5,987 nt of DNA from Actinomycetes bacterium. GTDB taxonomy: Bacteria; Actinomycetota; Acidimicrobiia; Acidimicrobiales; RAAP-2. The first letter of the stretch is position 1, and each line of letters starts with the position of its first letter. Below the pieces are notes generated by a model that was not told the origin of the DNA, searched no databases, and saw only the letters and a program-made list of their open reading frames with translations. Positions 1 to 5,979 of the stretch are shown here, piece after piece. The DNA lies in NCBI GenBank assembly GCA_021791615.1, contig JAJYWG010000262.1:1-5987 (forward strand). The letters are read 5' to 3'. The position numbers and the translations under genes were made by a program.

Positions 1-1281
1 GATCTGTTGCGAGTACTCTCGTTCTTCTTCCTCGGCGACAACGCGTATCAGTACCCCCCGGTTGCCGCTACTCCGTTGGCTCGGGCGTGCAAGCTGACCG
101 GTTATCCCGCCCCATCGGCCGGAGCCGACCAGGGACGTCGCTACCGGCACGCCCTGGCGTTCTTCGACCGGCTGAAGCAAGAAGCAGAGTCGCGGGGCCT
201 CAAGTTGCGAGATCGACTTGACGCGCAGAGCGTGATGTGGGCCGTCACCGAGAATGACCCGCCGACGCCCTTCACCGACGACGAACGCGCGGCCTTTTTG
301 GCATGGCGGAGCGGCCAGAGCGTGCCGGCACCGGCCCCGACGCCGGCACACGTTGAGCGCGGTGAAGAGCGCAGCGCCCCCCGTAGCTTGCAGCAGTTGG
401 CGGACGAGCTGTTCGTCCCCGAGGAGTTCCTCGACACCGTGCTCACCCTTCTGCGCGAGCGCGGCCAGCTCGTCCTCTACGGCCCGCCGGGCACCGGAAA
501 GACCTACATCGCCCGCAAACTGATGGAGTTTGTCGCTCCCGAGCCCGACAGGCGCGAAGTCGTGCAGTTCCACCCGAGCTACTCGTACGAGGACTTCGTC
601 GAGGGGTATCGGCCGTCGACGTCAGCCGATGGCCGTCTCTCCTATGACCTTCGACCGGGCCCGCTACTTCGCCTGGCGAAGGCCGCCGAGACGAGCACGC
701 AGGAGCACGTGCTCCTCATCGACGAGATCAACCGCGGCAACCTGCCGCGCATCCTCGGCGAGCTTCTCTACGCGCTTGAGTACCGGGGAGAGCCAATTCG
801 GCTCATGTACTCCGTTGACAAGCCGCTTAACCTGCCGCGCAACCTGTTGGTGCTCGGCACGATGAACACCGCCGACAAGTCGATCGGACTGATCGACGCC
901 GCCCTGCGGCGCCGCTTTCACTTCGTCCCGCTCTTCCCCGGCGAAGGTCCGCTCACCGACCTGTTGGCCCAGTGGCTCGACAACTACGTGCCCGAGATGA
1001 GCCACGTCGCCGGAATCGTCGACAGGCTCAACGCCGAGCTACGCCGACGCGTGGGACGCCATCTCCAAGTCGGTCACAGCTACTTCCTGCGCTCGGACCT
1101 GTCAGAGGAAGTGCTCGCCAACATCTGGGACGCCGACATTGTGCCGTTCCTCGAAGACCAGTTCTTCGGACGTGACGAGGACCTCGCCCGCTTCCAGCTC
1201 GATCGCCTGCGTGAGGGGGTGCATGAAGACACTGAGGCTGAAGGAGTGGAGCCCGGAGCCGGTCCAGCTAGCGAACCTTGA
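1..1281 (+). CDS. mcrB: McrB-family AAA+ NTPase, motor subunit of a type IV restriction system (5' end outside window)
   Basis: The frame is open from base 1, and the first possible start is only a TTG at 7, so the true N-terminus almost certainly lies to the left. Numbering from that TTG, residues 1-105 form a helical N-terminal domain containing LRDRLDAQS, a pattern I associate with McrB-like AAA proteins. A Pro/Ala-rich linker follows (about 105-125), then the AAA+ domain. Visible motifs are Walker A GPPGTGKT (159-166), the McrB signature QFHPSYSYEDFVEGYRP (187-203), Walker B LLIDEINRGN (236-245), the sensor/nucleotide motif GTMNTADKSI (284-293) and LRRRF (300-304). MNTAD matches the motif of E. 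coli McrB linked to GTP use, so GTP rather than ATP is plausible but inferred. In the family, McrB hexamers translocate DNA and are stimulated by McrC, which is encoded next here and overlaps this gene by 59 nt. No DUF3578-, EVE- or YTH-type reader domain is recognisable in the part seen, so the target modification cannot be predicted. Confidence 0.93.
   Translation, partial: DLLRVLSFFFLGDNAYQYPPVAATPLARACKLTGYPAPSAGADQGRRYRHALAFFDRLKQEAESRGLKLRDRLDAQSVMWAVTENDPPTPFTDDERAAFLAWRSGQSVPAPAPTPAHVERGEERSAPRSLQQLADELFVPEEFLDTVLTLLRERGQLVLYGPPGTGKTYIARKLMEFVAPEPDRREVVQFHPSYSYEDFVEGYRPSTSADGRLSYDLRPGPLLRLAKAAETSTQEHVLLIDEINRGNLPRILGELLYALEYRGEPIRLMYSVDKPLNLPRNLLVLGTMNTADKSIGLIDAALRRRFHFVPLFPGEGPLTDLLAQWLDNYVPEMSHVAGIVDRLNAELRRRVGRHLQVGHSYFLRSDLSEEVLANIWDADIVPFLEDQFFGRDEDLARFQLDRLREGVHEDTEAEGVEPGAGPASEP
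1213..1219 (+). promoter_or_regulatory. Shine-Dalgarno sequence for mcrC inside mcrB
   Basis: GAGGGGG lies just before the ATG at 1223, within the coding end of mcrB. It decides the mcrC start: upstream in-frame codons (for example the GTG at 1211 and the ATG-type start at 1139) lack such a site and would give a non-McrC-like extension. Confidence 0.6.
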
Positions 1282-2449
1282 GCTGACTCGTCTGCTCAGC
1301 GTGCCGAAGATCCTCAGCCTGACGCCCCGCGATCCGAGTTCGGGGGTCTACAGCGTGCGGCCGGGCAGCGTTGTCGGCACGCTCGTGTGGCCCGAGCTGC
1401 GCGTGCTCATAAAGCCGAAGGTCGAGCTGGCGAACATCTTCTTCCTGCTCGGCTTTCGCGGTGGGCTCGCCGACTGGGCCGCGGAGAGCTTCCCCTACGA
1501 GGAGGAGTGGGACTTCTTGCGCTCCATCGCCTGGGCGTTCCGGGCCGAGATGGAGCGGGGCCTGCGTTATGGGATCAGCCGCTCCTACGAGGAGAAGTCG
1601 GAGGTGCTGCCCGGCTTCCGAGGTCGCCTCGACGTCGGACGCCAGATCGCCTGCTGGCAGGGCCGACCTTTCCCCACCGAGTGTCGGTTCGTCGAGTACG
1701 GCGAGGACAACCTCCTCAACCAGGTGCTCCGGGCCGCAAGCACTCGGCTCATCGCGGCAGGAGGCTTGGGCTTTGACCTCGTGCGATCGCTCCAGCACAT
1801 TGCCAGCGAACTGGCGGCCGTCGACGAGGTCGAATTTGCGCCCGGCCGGGTGCCCGACGTCACCTTCACGAGGCTGAACGCGCAGTGGGAGCCGGCCTTT
1901 CGACTGGCACGACTGATCCTGAACGGGGAGACGCTTCGCGACGAGACGGGGGCTGCCGAAGGCACGGCCTTCACCGTGGACATGAACGTGCTGTTCGAGA
2001 AGTTCGTCGAGGAGGTGGTCGCCGACGAGGCGTGGAGCAGCGGTTGGGAGCTAGAACCCCAGTTCCGTGTCCGCCTGACCGATCGGGTACCGATGAAGCC
2101 GGATCTCGTGCTGCTCCGAGAGGGACGGCCGGCAGCGGTCGCCGACGCCAAGTACGTCGAGCTCGACGAAGGATGGCCCAACGCAAACGTGTACCAGCTG
2201 CTTGCCTACTGCGTTGCTCTCGGCCTCCCGAGGGGGCTTCTGATCTACGCCAGCCAGCGCCCGCCCGAAGTGCAGCGGGTGCGTCGGTCGGGAACCGAGC
2301 TTGAGATCGTGGGCATCGACATGTCGAAACCTTCCGACGCGCTCGTCGGTGAGGCCCGCATCGCGGCGAGGCGGCTGCTGGCTCACGCCCAGGCGGCGGC
2401 CGGCGCTCACGTCGGATCCCGTTCGGCAGTTGCGACCGTGGTCGGCTGA
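1223..2449 (+). CDS. mcrC: McrC-family PD-(D/E)xK nuclease subunit of a type IV restriction system
   Basis: A 408-residue protein, close to the usual McrC length. I chose the ATG at 1223 because GAGGGGG (1213-1219) precedes it at suitable spacing and MKTLRLKEW is a natural McrC start; the frame is open further upstream, but only inside mcrB coding sequence. The N-terminal half (about 1-240) is the McrB-interacting part of the family, with conserved-looking GFRGRLDVGR (131-140) and the Asn-containing EDNLLNQVLR (161-170). The McrC hallmark FTVDMNVLFEKFVEEVV (250-266) leads into the nuclease core: PD at 293-294 (MKPDLVLL), the DAK triplet D308-K310 followed by Y311, and QLLAYC (325-330). These match the PD-(D/E)xK arrangement with D294, D308 and K310 as likely metal/catalytic residues. 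McrC normally stimulates McrB NTPase activity and cuts DNA. The overlap with mcrB suggests translational coupling. All key residues are present, so it looks active. Confidence 0.93.
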   Translation: MKTLRLKEWSPEPVQLANLELTRLLSVPKILSLTPRDPSSGVYSVRPGSVVGTLVWPELRVLIKPKVELANIFFLLGFRGGLADWAAESFPYEEEWDFLRSIAWAFRAEMERGLRYGISRSYEEKSEVLPGFRGRLDVGRQIACWQGRPFPTECRFVEYGEDNLLNQVLRAASTRLIAAGGLGFDLVRSLQHIASELAAVDEVEFAPGRVPDVTFTRLNAQWEPAFRLARLILNGETLRDETGAAEGTAFTVDMNVLFEKFVEEVVADEAWSSGWELEPQFRVRLTDRVPMKPDLVLLREGRPAAVADAKYVELDEGWPNANVYQLLAYCVALGLPRGLLIYASQRPPEVQRVRRSGTELEIVGIDMSKPSDALVGEARIAARRLLAHAQAAAGAHVGSRSAVATVVG

Positions 2450-2463
2450 GCGGCTGGGGAAGC

Positions 2464-2471
2464 GGAGAGGG
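2464..2471 (+). promoter_or_regulatory. Shine-Dalgarno sequence of the DUF4238-like gene
   Basis: GGAGAGGG lies 5 nt before the ATG at 2477, in the 27-nt gap after mcrC. The gap has no room for an obvious promoter or terminator, which supports co-transcription with mcrBC. Confidence 0.6.
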
Positions 2472-2476
2472 ACCCC

Positions 2477-3598
2477 ATGACGCCCGTAGCTGACAACGTC
2501 GCGTTTCAGGCAATGGTGGGACTCCTTCAACAGTCCCCCGAGAAGGTGATGCTCTTCGTACTCGGATACGGAGACAACCGCTTCGAGCGCGAGATCCCGG
2601 ACCTGGCTCGGGTTTCGGGGGTTCCGGAAGGACGGCTCCGCGAGCTACTCGCCGAGGCGCGGCAGGGCAACAGCGCAACGTCACCGACGGTACCGGAGCA
2701 GCACGTCGTCACGAGGGCACTCCTCGCGAGGTGGTGTCACCAGACCAAGGACGGCCCGCGCATGGGCCATTACTCGCTGGAGTACGGGCCACGTCCGCCC
2801 ACGTCTCCAACGAGCGTGGCCAAGCTGACCAATTTCGTCAAGTTCGACAGCCAGCGGACGGAGAGCCTGTGGGGTCTCACCGAGTCGCGCCTGCCGGATG
2901 CTCTCGCCGCTGCCGACGCGGGAACCTTATTCACGGCGCCCTCACATGTCGGGACCATCAAGGACATGATCGCACTGCACTACGCCCGAAGCTTCGAGGT
3001 CCTCGACGGCCACGAAGACATTTGGCGTGAGGGCCTCGAAGTGGCCAAGAGGCGATTCCTCGAAGATCCAGAACATCTCAGCCACGTGTACTTCCTCAAG
3101 ACCGGTCTCCACCTGCCGTTGACGGCCACCAGCGCGCACGAGTTGGTCGCCGACGAACTCGTGCAGCGCACGCGAGACCTGTTCAGCTCGGGAGTGGCGT
3201 TTCGCTTCCGGGTGGTCGATCTCTTCAATGCGGCCTCAGCCGTGGTCGCAGGCGCTGGGCTCCAGCTGTTACGTACGCAGAGCGGTTTTGAGTTCCTGAT
3301 CGGCGACGTCCCGGTCATCACGACCGATCGCTCGGGTAACCATCAGGGCATCTCTGCGGGCGTGCCAATCGGTAGTGCCGCCACTGTCTTCCTGCCACTC
3401 GGACCCCATCTTGGAGTCGCCCTCGGGCCCCGGAATGAGGACGTGACCATTGGTGTAGACCATGTCCTGCGGCTCAACACGTGGGAGGTGCAGGCGGCAC
3501 GCCGAGGCGTCTTCACGCGGGTGGGCTCCCCGCTGATCACCTGGGCGGCCACGATCCGGCCACCAAGCCATGGACCGCAGTCTTCGCAGCCCAGTTGA
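2477..3598 (+). CDS. DUF4238-like protein encoded downstream of mcrBC (function unknown)
   Basis: A 373-residue soluble protein with no signal peptide or membrane segment. The ATG follows GGAGAGGG (2464-2471) at 5 nt, and the gene begins 27 nt after mcrC, so it is probably the third gene of the operon. The pattern fits DUF4238: an early EQHVV (74-78, where the family usually has an NQH-xP motif), a segment of the type TESLWGLTESRLPDAL (128-143), IKDMIALHYARS (161-172), then near the C-terminus FEFLIGDVPVI (271-281, family form F-x-SDNPV) and a PLGPHLGVALGP strand pair (307-318). The assignment is from motif memory, not a search, and several usual family residues differ (VV-T for VP, GDVP for SDNP). 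Residues 1-70 precede the DUF4238-like part and contain PDLARVSGVPEGRLRELLAEA-like helices (41-61) that could form a small helix-turn-helix. No biochemical role is established for DUF4238. The location suggests an accessory or regulatory part of the restriction system, or an independent defence gene. Confidence 0.72.
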   Translation: MTPVADNVAFQAMVGLLQQSPEKVMLFVLGYGDNRFEREIPDLARVSGVPEGRLRELLAEARQGNSATSPTVPEQHVVTRALLARWCHQTKDGPRMGHYSLEYGPRPPTSPTSVAKLTNFVKFDSQRTESLWGLTESRLPDALAAADAGTLFTAPSHVGTIKDMIALHYARSFEVLDGHEDIWREGLEVAKRRFLEDPEHLSHVYFLKTGLHLPLTATSAHELVADELVQRTRDLFSSGVAFRFRVVDLFNAASAVVAGAGLQLLRTQSGFEFLIGDVPVITTDRSGNHQGISAGVPIGSAATVFLPLGPHLGVALGPRNEDVTIGVDHVLRLNTWEVQAARRGVFTRVGSPLITWAATIRPPSHGPQSSQPS

Positions 3599-3614
3599 AG
3601 TTGGCGGGCGGGAA

Positions 3615-3774
3615 CTACCGGTCGAGCCAGGCAAAGAGCTCTTGGGCGACGCTCGCGGTGCCCGCGGCGAGGGCCACGGCGTCGGCGCGAAGCGGCACGA
3701 AATTCTTGACCGGGGCATCGGTGTGAAGCGATGCGCTTGCCAAGGCGTACAGCGCGTCGACGACGGTATGGATT
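3615..3774 (-). pseudogene. C-terminal 52 codons of an unknown gene, cut by the insertion sequence
   Basis: On the minus strand a frame enters from the IS boundary at 3774 and ends with TAG at 3615-3617. The host-derived part is 52 residues, from IHTVVDALYALASAS to ELFAWLDR. It reads like a natural helical protein end: alternating hydrophobic positions, low Arg/Ser/Pro noise, and third positions rich in G/C. The opposite-strand frames here are Arg/Gly-rich and look like shadows. It converges on the DUF4238-like gene with 16 nt between the two stop codons. The 5' part of the gene should lie right of 5979, outside the window. I do not recognise the family. The ending (R-x-DAVALAAGTASVAQEL) faintly recalls C-termini of abortive-infection/HEPN-type proteins, but that is too weak to assign. 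An ATG inside the IS (3876-3878) happens to be in frame, giving an 87-codon chimera with no ribosome binding site. Confidence 0.5.
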
Positions 3775-3797
3775 GGGTGCGGCGCTCCAGGAGTGAC
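3775..3797 (+). repeat. Outer copy of the left terminal inverted repeat
   Basis: Identical to 3831-3853 and the exact reverse complement of 5957-5979. It directly abuts the truncated host reading frame, so it is the physical edge of the element in this genome. Confidence 0.9.
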
Positions 3798-3830
3798 TAC
3801 GCGGCCAGCGGGACGACCCCATTGTCGTAG

Positions 3831-3853
3831 GGGTGCGGCGCTCCAGGAGTGAC
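3831..3853 (+). repeat. Inner copy of the left terminal inverted repeat
   Basis: A 23-bp sequence starting GGGTGCGGCG and perfectly complementary to the right end. Its last base is the first base of the CTA that reads as the transposase TAG on the minus strand. This is the likely original left end before the 56-bp duplication. Confidence 0.9.
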
Positions 3854-5340
3854 TACGCGGCCAGCGGGACGACCCCATTGTCGTAGCGCGACTCGTGGAT
3901 GCACTGGCGTTCGCGGTCGAGGTGGAAGCGCCAGTAGTCGTCGAGGTCGCCGTTGGTTCGCACCGCCCGTAGCTTGAGCACAGCCTCAGCGCCGTCGACG
4001 GACCAGCGTGCGCCGGTGACGTCCATCCGGTCCCGGACGAGGTGTCTCACGGTTCCTTCGATCACGCCGCTCGCGATCGGCCACCCGGCGGCAAGCGCCG
4101 TCGGGTAGTCGAGATAGGGCGCCTTGTTCTTGAGATACCTGGCCGCCTCGTCGGCCTTCTTGCGCTTGGGCTTGGCGAGCCCCTCGGCGCTCGCCCGCCT
4201 GCAGATGCCCGAGGCGACCTCGCGGGCGCGGCCCTTGAGCACCGAGAGCGCCCTGTCGCGGACCCAGCCCTCCGCAGCCGTGTCGCCTTCGGCGAAGAAG
4301 CACCATGCCGCCGCCCACAGGTACTCGAGCACGTGGACGAGGTCGACCACGATCGTCACGTCGACTCCTCGCGCCTTGGCCTCGGCGCCGATTCGGTCGA
4401 TCTGGTGATTGTTGCCGTCGACGAGGGCCACCCAGGTTCGCTTGTGCTCGGGGTCGCGCCGCTCCGCCTCGTCGAAGAGGCGTCCGACGACCTCTGCAGC
4501 GTCCTCGACGACGCTCGCGGTCACCCACTTGTTCTTCGCCTCGGGCGCCTCGGGCGGGTGTTCTTCGCCGGCCTTTCGCACCATGATGTCGTCCGGGGTG
4601 CGCGGCACGGGCTTCACGTCGTAGACGGCACCGACCTCGGCCATGCGCTTGCGGTTGCGCTTCTCGCCCTTGGAGAGACGCGTGGTCAGTTTGTTCGTCG
4701 CCGCGGCGGCAGCCTTGGCGGTCTGTTCTCGGAGCGAGTCGGGGCGCATGACGATGCCCTTGCCGTCGGCCGAGACCACGAGGGCATCGTGCTCGTCGAC
4801 CTCGGCGTGCTCCCTCGTCTCGTAGAACGCCTCGACGTCGTGGGCCGCTTTGGAGGTGAGGTCCTCCACCTGGCGTTTGGCCACGGCCACGCCCGTCGCC
4901 CGCCAGACCGCCTGGCTGGCCTCCTCGAAGGAGCCCCTCGTCGCCTCGACAGCAGCCAAGCGGCGAAGCCCGTGGGAGTGCAGCTGGTCGGGGAGGTTCA
5001 GCGCCGCGTCGGCCGGATGCAGGTTGGCGCTGCCCACATGGCGGTAGGCGAGACGCTCGACCCCGACCGCGCCCACCACCGTGTGAAGCTGCCGGCGGTG
5101 GGCGGTCTCGATCGCACCGTGCACGACGCCCTCGTTGTCGATGACCCGCACGCGCTGCTCACGCAGCGCTCGCAGGTCGAGGTGGTCTTGGAACGCGAGG
5201 CGCTGCGCCTCGCGGCCCCGGCGCACGATCTCGTCTTCGAGGTCGGCGTGAGAGAGCTGCGCCGACTCGCTCCCTTCGAGCCAGCCCAGCATCTCCTCGA
5301 AGCATCCCCTCGCCTGGGTGAATGCGTCCTTCTTCGCCAT
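3853..5340 (-). CDS. ISKra4-family DDE transposase
   Basis: A full-length 495-residue transposase that should bind the inverted repeats and move the element by cut/strand transfer. The ATG at 5338-5340 follows GGAGGG (complement of 5347-5352) at 6 nt. The N-terminal region (1-185) is helical and charged. The catalytic core shows the first acidic motif VVSADGKGIVM (D192), a second motif region VALVDGNNHQIDRI (D308) followed by VTIVVDLVHVLEYLW (D333), and the C-terminal PIASGVIEGTVRHLVRDRM with E428, followed by GARWSVDGAEAVLKLRA. The order D...D...E and the GVIEG motif fit ISKra4-type transposases; whether D308 or D333 is the second catalytic Asp cannot be settled by eye. A basic patch, KPKRKKADEAARYLKNK (390-406), lies between the second and third motifs. 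No frameshift or internal stop is present. The last ten codons are repeated outside the gene by the tandem duplication. Confidence 0.88.
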   Translation of the reverse strand: MAKKDAFTQARGCFEEMLGWLEGSESAQLSHADLEDEIVRRGREAQRLAFQDHLDLRALREQRVRVIDNEGVVHGAIETAHRRQLHTVVGAVGVERLAYRHVGSANLHPADAALNLPDQLHSHGLRRLAAVEATRGSFEEASQAVWRATGVAVAKRQVEDLTSKAAHDVEAFYETREHAEVDEHDALVVSADGKGIVMRPDSLREQTAKAAAAATNKLTTRLSKGEKRNRKRMAEVGAVYDVKPVPRTPDDIMVRKAGEEHPPEAPEAKNKWVTASVVEDAAEVVGRLFDEAERRDPEHKRTWVALVDGNNHQIDRIGAEAKARGVDVTIVVDLVHVLEYLWAAAWCFFAEGDTAAEGWVRDRALSVLKGRAREVASGICRRASAEGLAKPKRKKADEAARYLKNKAPYLDYPTALAAGWPIASGVIEGTVRHLVRDRMDVTGARWSVDGAEAVLKLRAVRTNGDLDDYWRFHLDRERQCIHESRYDNGVVPLAA

Positions 5341-5344
5341 GGCG

Positions 5345-5352
5345 CTCCCTCC
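5345..5352 (-). promoter_or_regulatory. Shine-Dalgarno sequence of the transposase
   Basis: The complement reads GGAGGGAG, 4-6 nt before the ATG. It fixes the start at 5340 and suggests efficient translation, unusual for a transposase gene, which is often weakly translated. Confidence 0.6.
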
Positions 5353-5384
5353 AGCTCCACCTCGACACCGGATGGCGCCGCGTG

Positions 5385-5406
5385 CCTACAGTATTTGCGC
5401 TGTAGG
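5385..5406. promoter_or_regulatory. 7-bp inverted repeat in the divergent transposase/DUF6788 intergenic region
   Basis: CCTACAG (5385-5391) and CTGTAGG (5400-5406) are perfect inverted repeats around an 8-nt spacer, TATTTGCG. The spacer is the most A/T-rich stretch of the element. It lies between the two divergent starts and could be an operator, a transposase or DUF6788 binding site, or an RNA hairpin. No convincing -35/-10 pair can be named on either strand, but the A/T-rich core is the natural place for one. Confidence 0.4.
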
Positions 5407-5435
5407 TTCTGGAGCGGAGGATGGTCGGAGTTGCT

Positions 5436-5443
5436 AGAAGGAG
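5436..5443 (+). promoter_or_regulatory. Shine-Dalgarno sequence supporting the GTG start of the DUF6788-like gene
   Basis: AGAAGGAG ends 4 nt before GTG 5448. It is stronger and better placed than the GGAGG at 5416-5420, which has no spacer before ATG 5421. Confidence 0.5.
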
Positions 5444-5447
5444 CGGC

Positions 5448-5861
5448 GTGGCGAACAAGGAGACCAAGCGGCCCTGGGAGGCGACCCGCCGGGCGCTCGC
5501 AGGCCAGCTGGCCGAGATCGACGGGGTGCTCCCCGGCAGCGTCGTCGTGCGCCGCATGCGCTGCGGAAAGCCGGGCTGTGCCTGCCACGACGACCCGCCG
5601 ACCCTCCACGGCCCCTACATCCAGTGGACCCGCGCAGTCCGAGGCAAGACCGTCACGCGCTATTTGAGCGAGGAGGAACTCGCTCGCTACCAGCCGTGGT
5701 TCGACAACGCCCGACGCCTCAAGGAGATCGCCGCCAAGCTCGAGATCGCGTCCTTGCACGCCCTCGAGATAGAGAAGTCCGCAAAAGCGACCAGCCCGGC
5801 GCCTGAAGGTGACCCGACGCGTCGCGTCGCTCGACGTCGCTCAGCCTCGCGGGGCACATAG
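5448..5861 (+). CDS. DUF6788-like Cys-rich accessory protein of the insertion sequence
   Basis: A 137-residue protein if it starts at GTG 5448, which has AGAAGGAG (5436-5443) at 4 nt. The in-frame ATG at 5421 adds nine residues, but its GGAGG touches the start codon. After a basic N-terminus come VLPGSVVVRRMRCGKPGCAC (27-46) with H47, giving a CxxxxCxCH cluster (C39, C44, C46, H47) that looks metal-binding. Next come DPPTLHGPYIQWTR (49-62) and GKTVTRYLSEEELARYQPWF (66-85), then a helix DNARRLKEIAAKLEIASLHALEIEKS (86-111) and a disordered basic tail. This pattern matches proteins labelled DUF6788, which I recall beside transposases of this kind. Function is unknown; a DNA-binding or regulatory helper of transposition is a reasonable inference from the cluster, its place inside the inverted repeats and the divergent arrangement. 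Confidence 0.8.
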   Translation: MANKETKRPWEATRRALAGQLAEIDGVLPGSVVVRRMRCGKPGCACHDDPPTLHGPYIQWTRAVRGKTVTRYLSEEELARYQPWFDNARRLKEIAAKLEIASLHALEIEKSAKATSPAPEGDPTRRVARRRSASRGT

Positions 5862-5956
5862 CAGCCATCCCAGAGGGGATCACAGCATCCAGGCACGCCA
5901 GGGAGACGCCACCGGCAACCCCAACAGCGAACAGCCTGTTCGCGGCGCCGCCGGCG
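5862..5956. other. Right terminal non-coding stretch of the IS
   Basis: These 95 nt lie between the DUF6788 stop and the right inverted repeat, with no plausible gene. They contain a weak hairpin (ATCCC 5867-5871, loop AGAG, GGGAT 5876-5880) without a T-run, and a strong 17-bp palindrome at 5927-5943. The stretch could hold subterminal transposase sites or the 3' end of the DUF6788 transcript. Confidence 0.5.
5927..5943. repeat. 17-bp palindrome near the right IS end
   Basis: GCGAACAG and CTGTTCGC are perfect 8-bp inverted arms around a single C. The site lies 13 bp inside the right inverted repeat and has no counterpart at the left end. With a one-base centre it suits a dimeric protein binding site better than an RNA hairpin. 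Confidence 0.6.
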
Positions 5957-5979
5957 GTCACTCCTGGAGCGCCGCACCC
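5957..5979 (-). repeat. Right terminal inverted repeat of the IS
   Basis: This is the exact reverse complement of 3775-3797 and 3831-3853 over 23 bp, ending in GCACCC. Similarity stops immediately inside it. It sets the right edge of the element; only 8 host bases remain in the window. Confidence 0.93.

Larger units (their letters stand above)
3775..3886. repeat. Exact 56-bp tandem duplication of the IS left terminus
   Basis: Bases 3775-3830 and 3831-3886 are identical over all 56 positions and directly adjacent. The flanking bases differ (3774 T against 3830 G; 3831 G against 3887 C), so the repeat is exactly two units. Each unit holds the 23-bp inverted repeat, the transposase stop codon and its last ten codons (Y486-A495). 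Because 56 is not a multiple of three, the outer copy shifts any minus-strand frame leaving the element. Confidence 0.97.
3775..5979. mobile_element. Complete ISKra4-like insertion sequence with duplicated left end
   Basis: Perfect 23-bp terminal inverted repeats, starting GGGTGCGGCGCTCC at the left and mirrored at 5957-5979, bound a transposase gene (minus strand) and a divergent DUF6788-like gene (plus strand). The GGG-starting ends and the transposase type fit the ISKra4 family. Two left ends are possible because of an exact 56-bp tandem repeat: 3775 (2205 bp) or 3831 (2149 bp). The transposase stop codon overlaps the inner left inverted repeat by one base, so the left side has almost no non-coding DNA, whereas the right side has 95 nt between the DUF6788 stop and the repeat. 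The 8 bp flanks TATGGATT (3767-3774) and GAGAGATT (5980-5987) match at only 5 of 8 positions, so no target duplication can be claimed. Both genes are intact and the element may be mobile. Confidence 0.87.

Noticed and set aside
1139..1222. Extended mcrC start at 1139
   Set aside because: The extra 28 residues are Ser/Arg-rich out-of-frame mcrB sequence, with no ribosome site; the ATG at 1223 has GAGGGGG.
1971..2684. 237-codon minus-strand frame across mcrC and the DUF4238-like gene
   Set aside because: Arg/Pro/Ser-rich composition with no motifs, antisense to two better-supported genes and spanning their junction.
3599..3614. Bidirectional terminator between the convergent stops
   Set aside because: The short gap and its flanks form no convincing stem-loop.
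3615..3878. 87-codon minus-strand frame starting inside the IS as a genuine small gene
   Set aside because: Its first 35 codons are out-of-frame IS terminal sequence created by the tandem repeat, with no ribosome site; only the host-derived 52 codons look real.
5421..5447. ATG 5421 as start of the DUF6788-like gene
   Set aside because: GGAGG directly touches the ATG with no spacer, while GTG 5448 has AGAAGGAG at good spacing. It remains possible as an annotated start.
4042..5667. Long 541-codon plus-strand open frame across the transposase
   Set aside because: It is antisense to a clear transposase, has no family motifs and is typical of mirror frames in G/C-rich genes; it also overlaps the DUF6788-like gene in another frame.
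5867..5880. Hairpin after the DUF6788 stop as an intrinsic terminator
   Set aside because: The stem is only 5 bp and no T-run follows.
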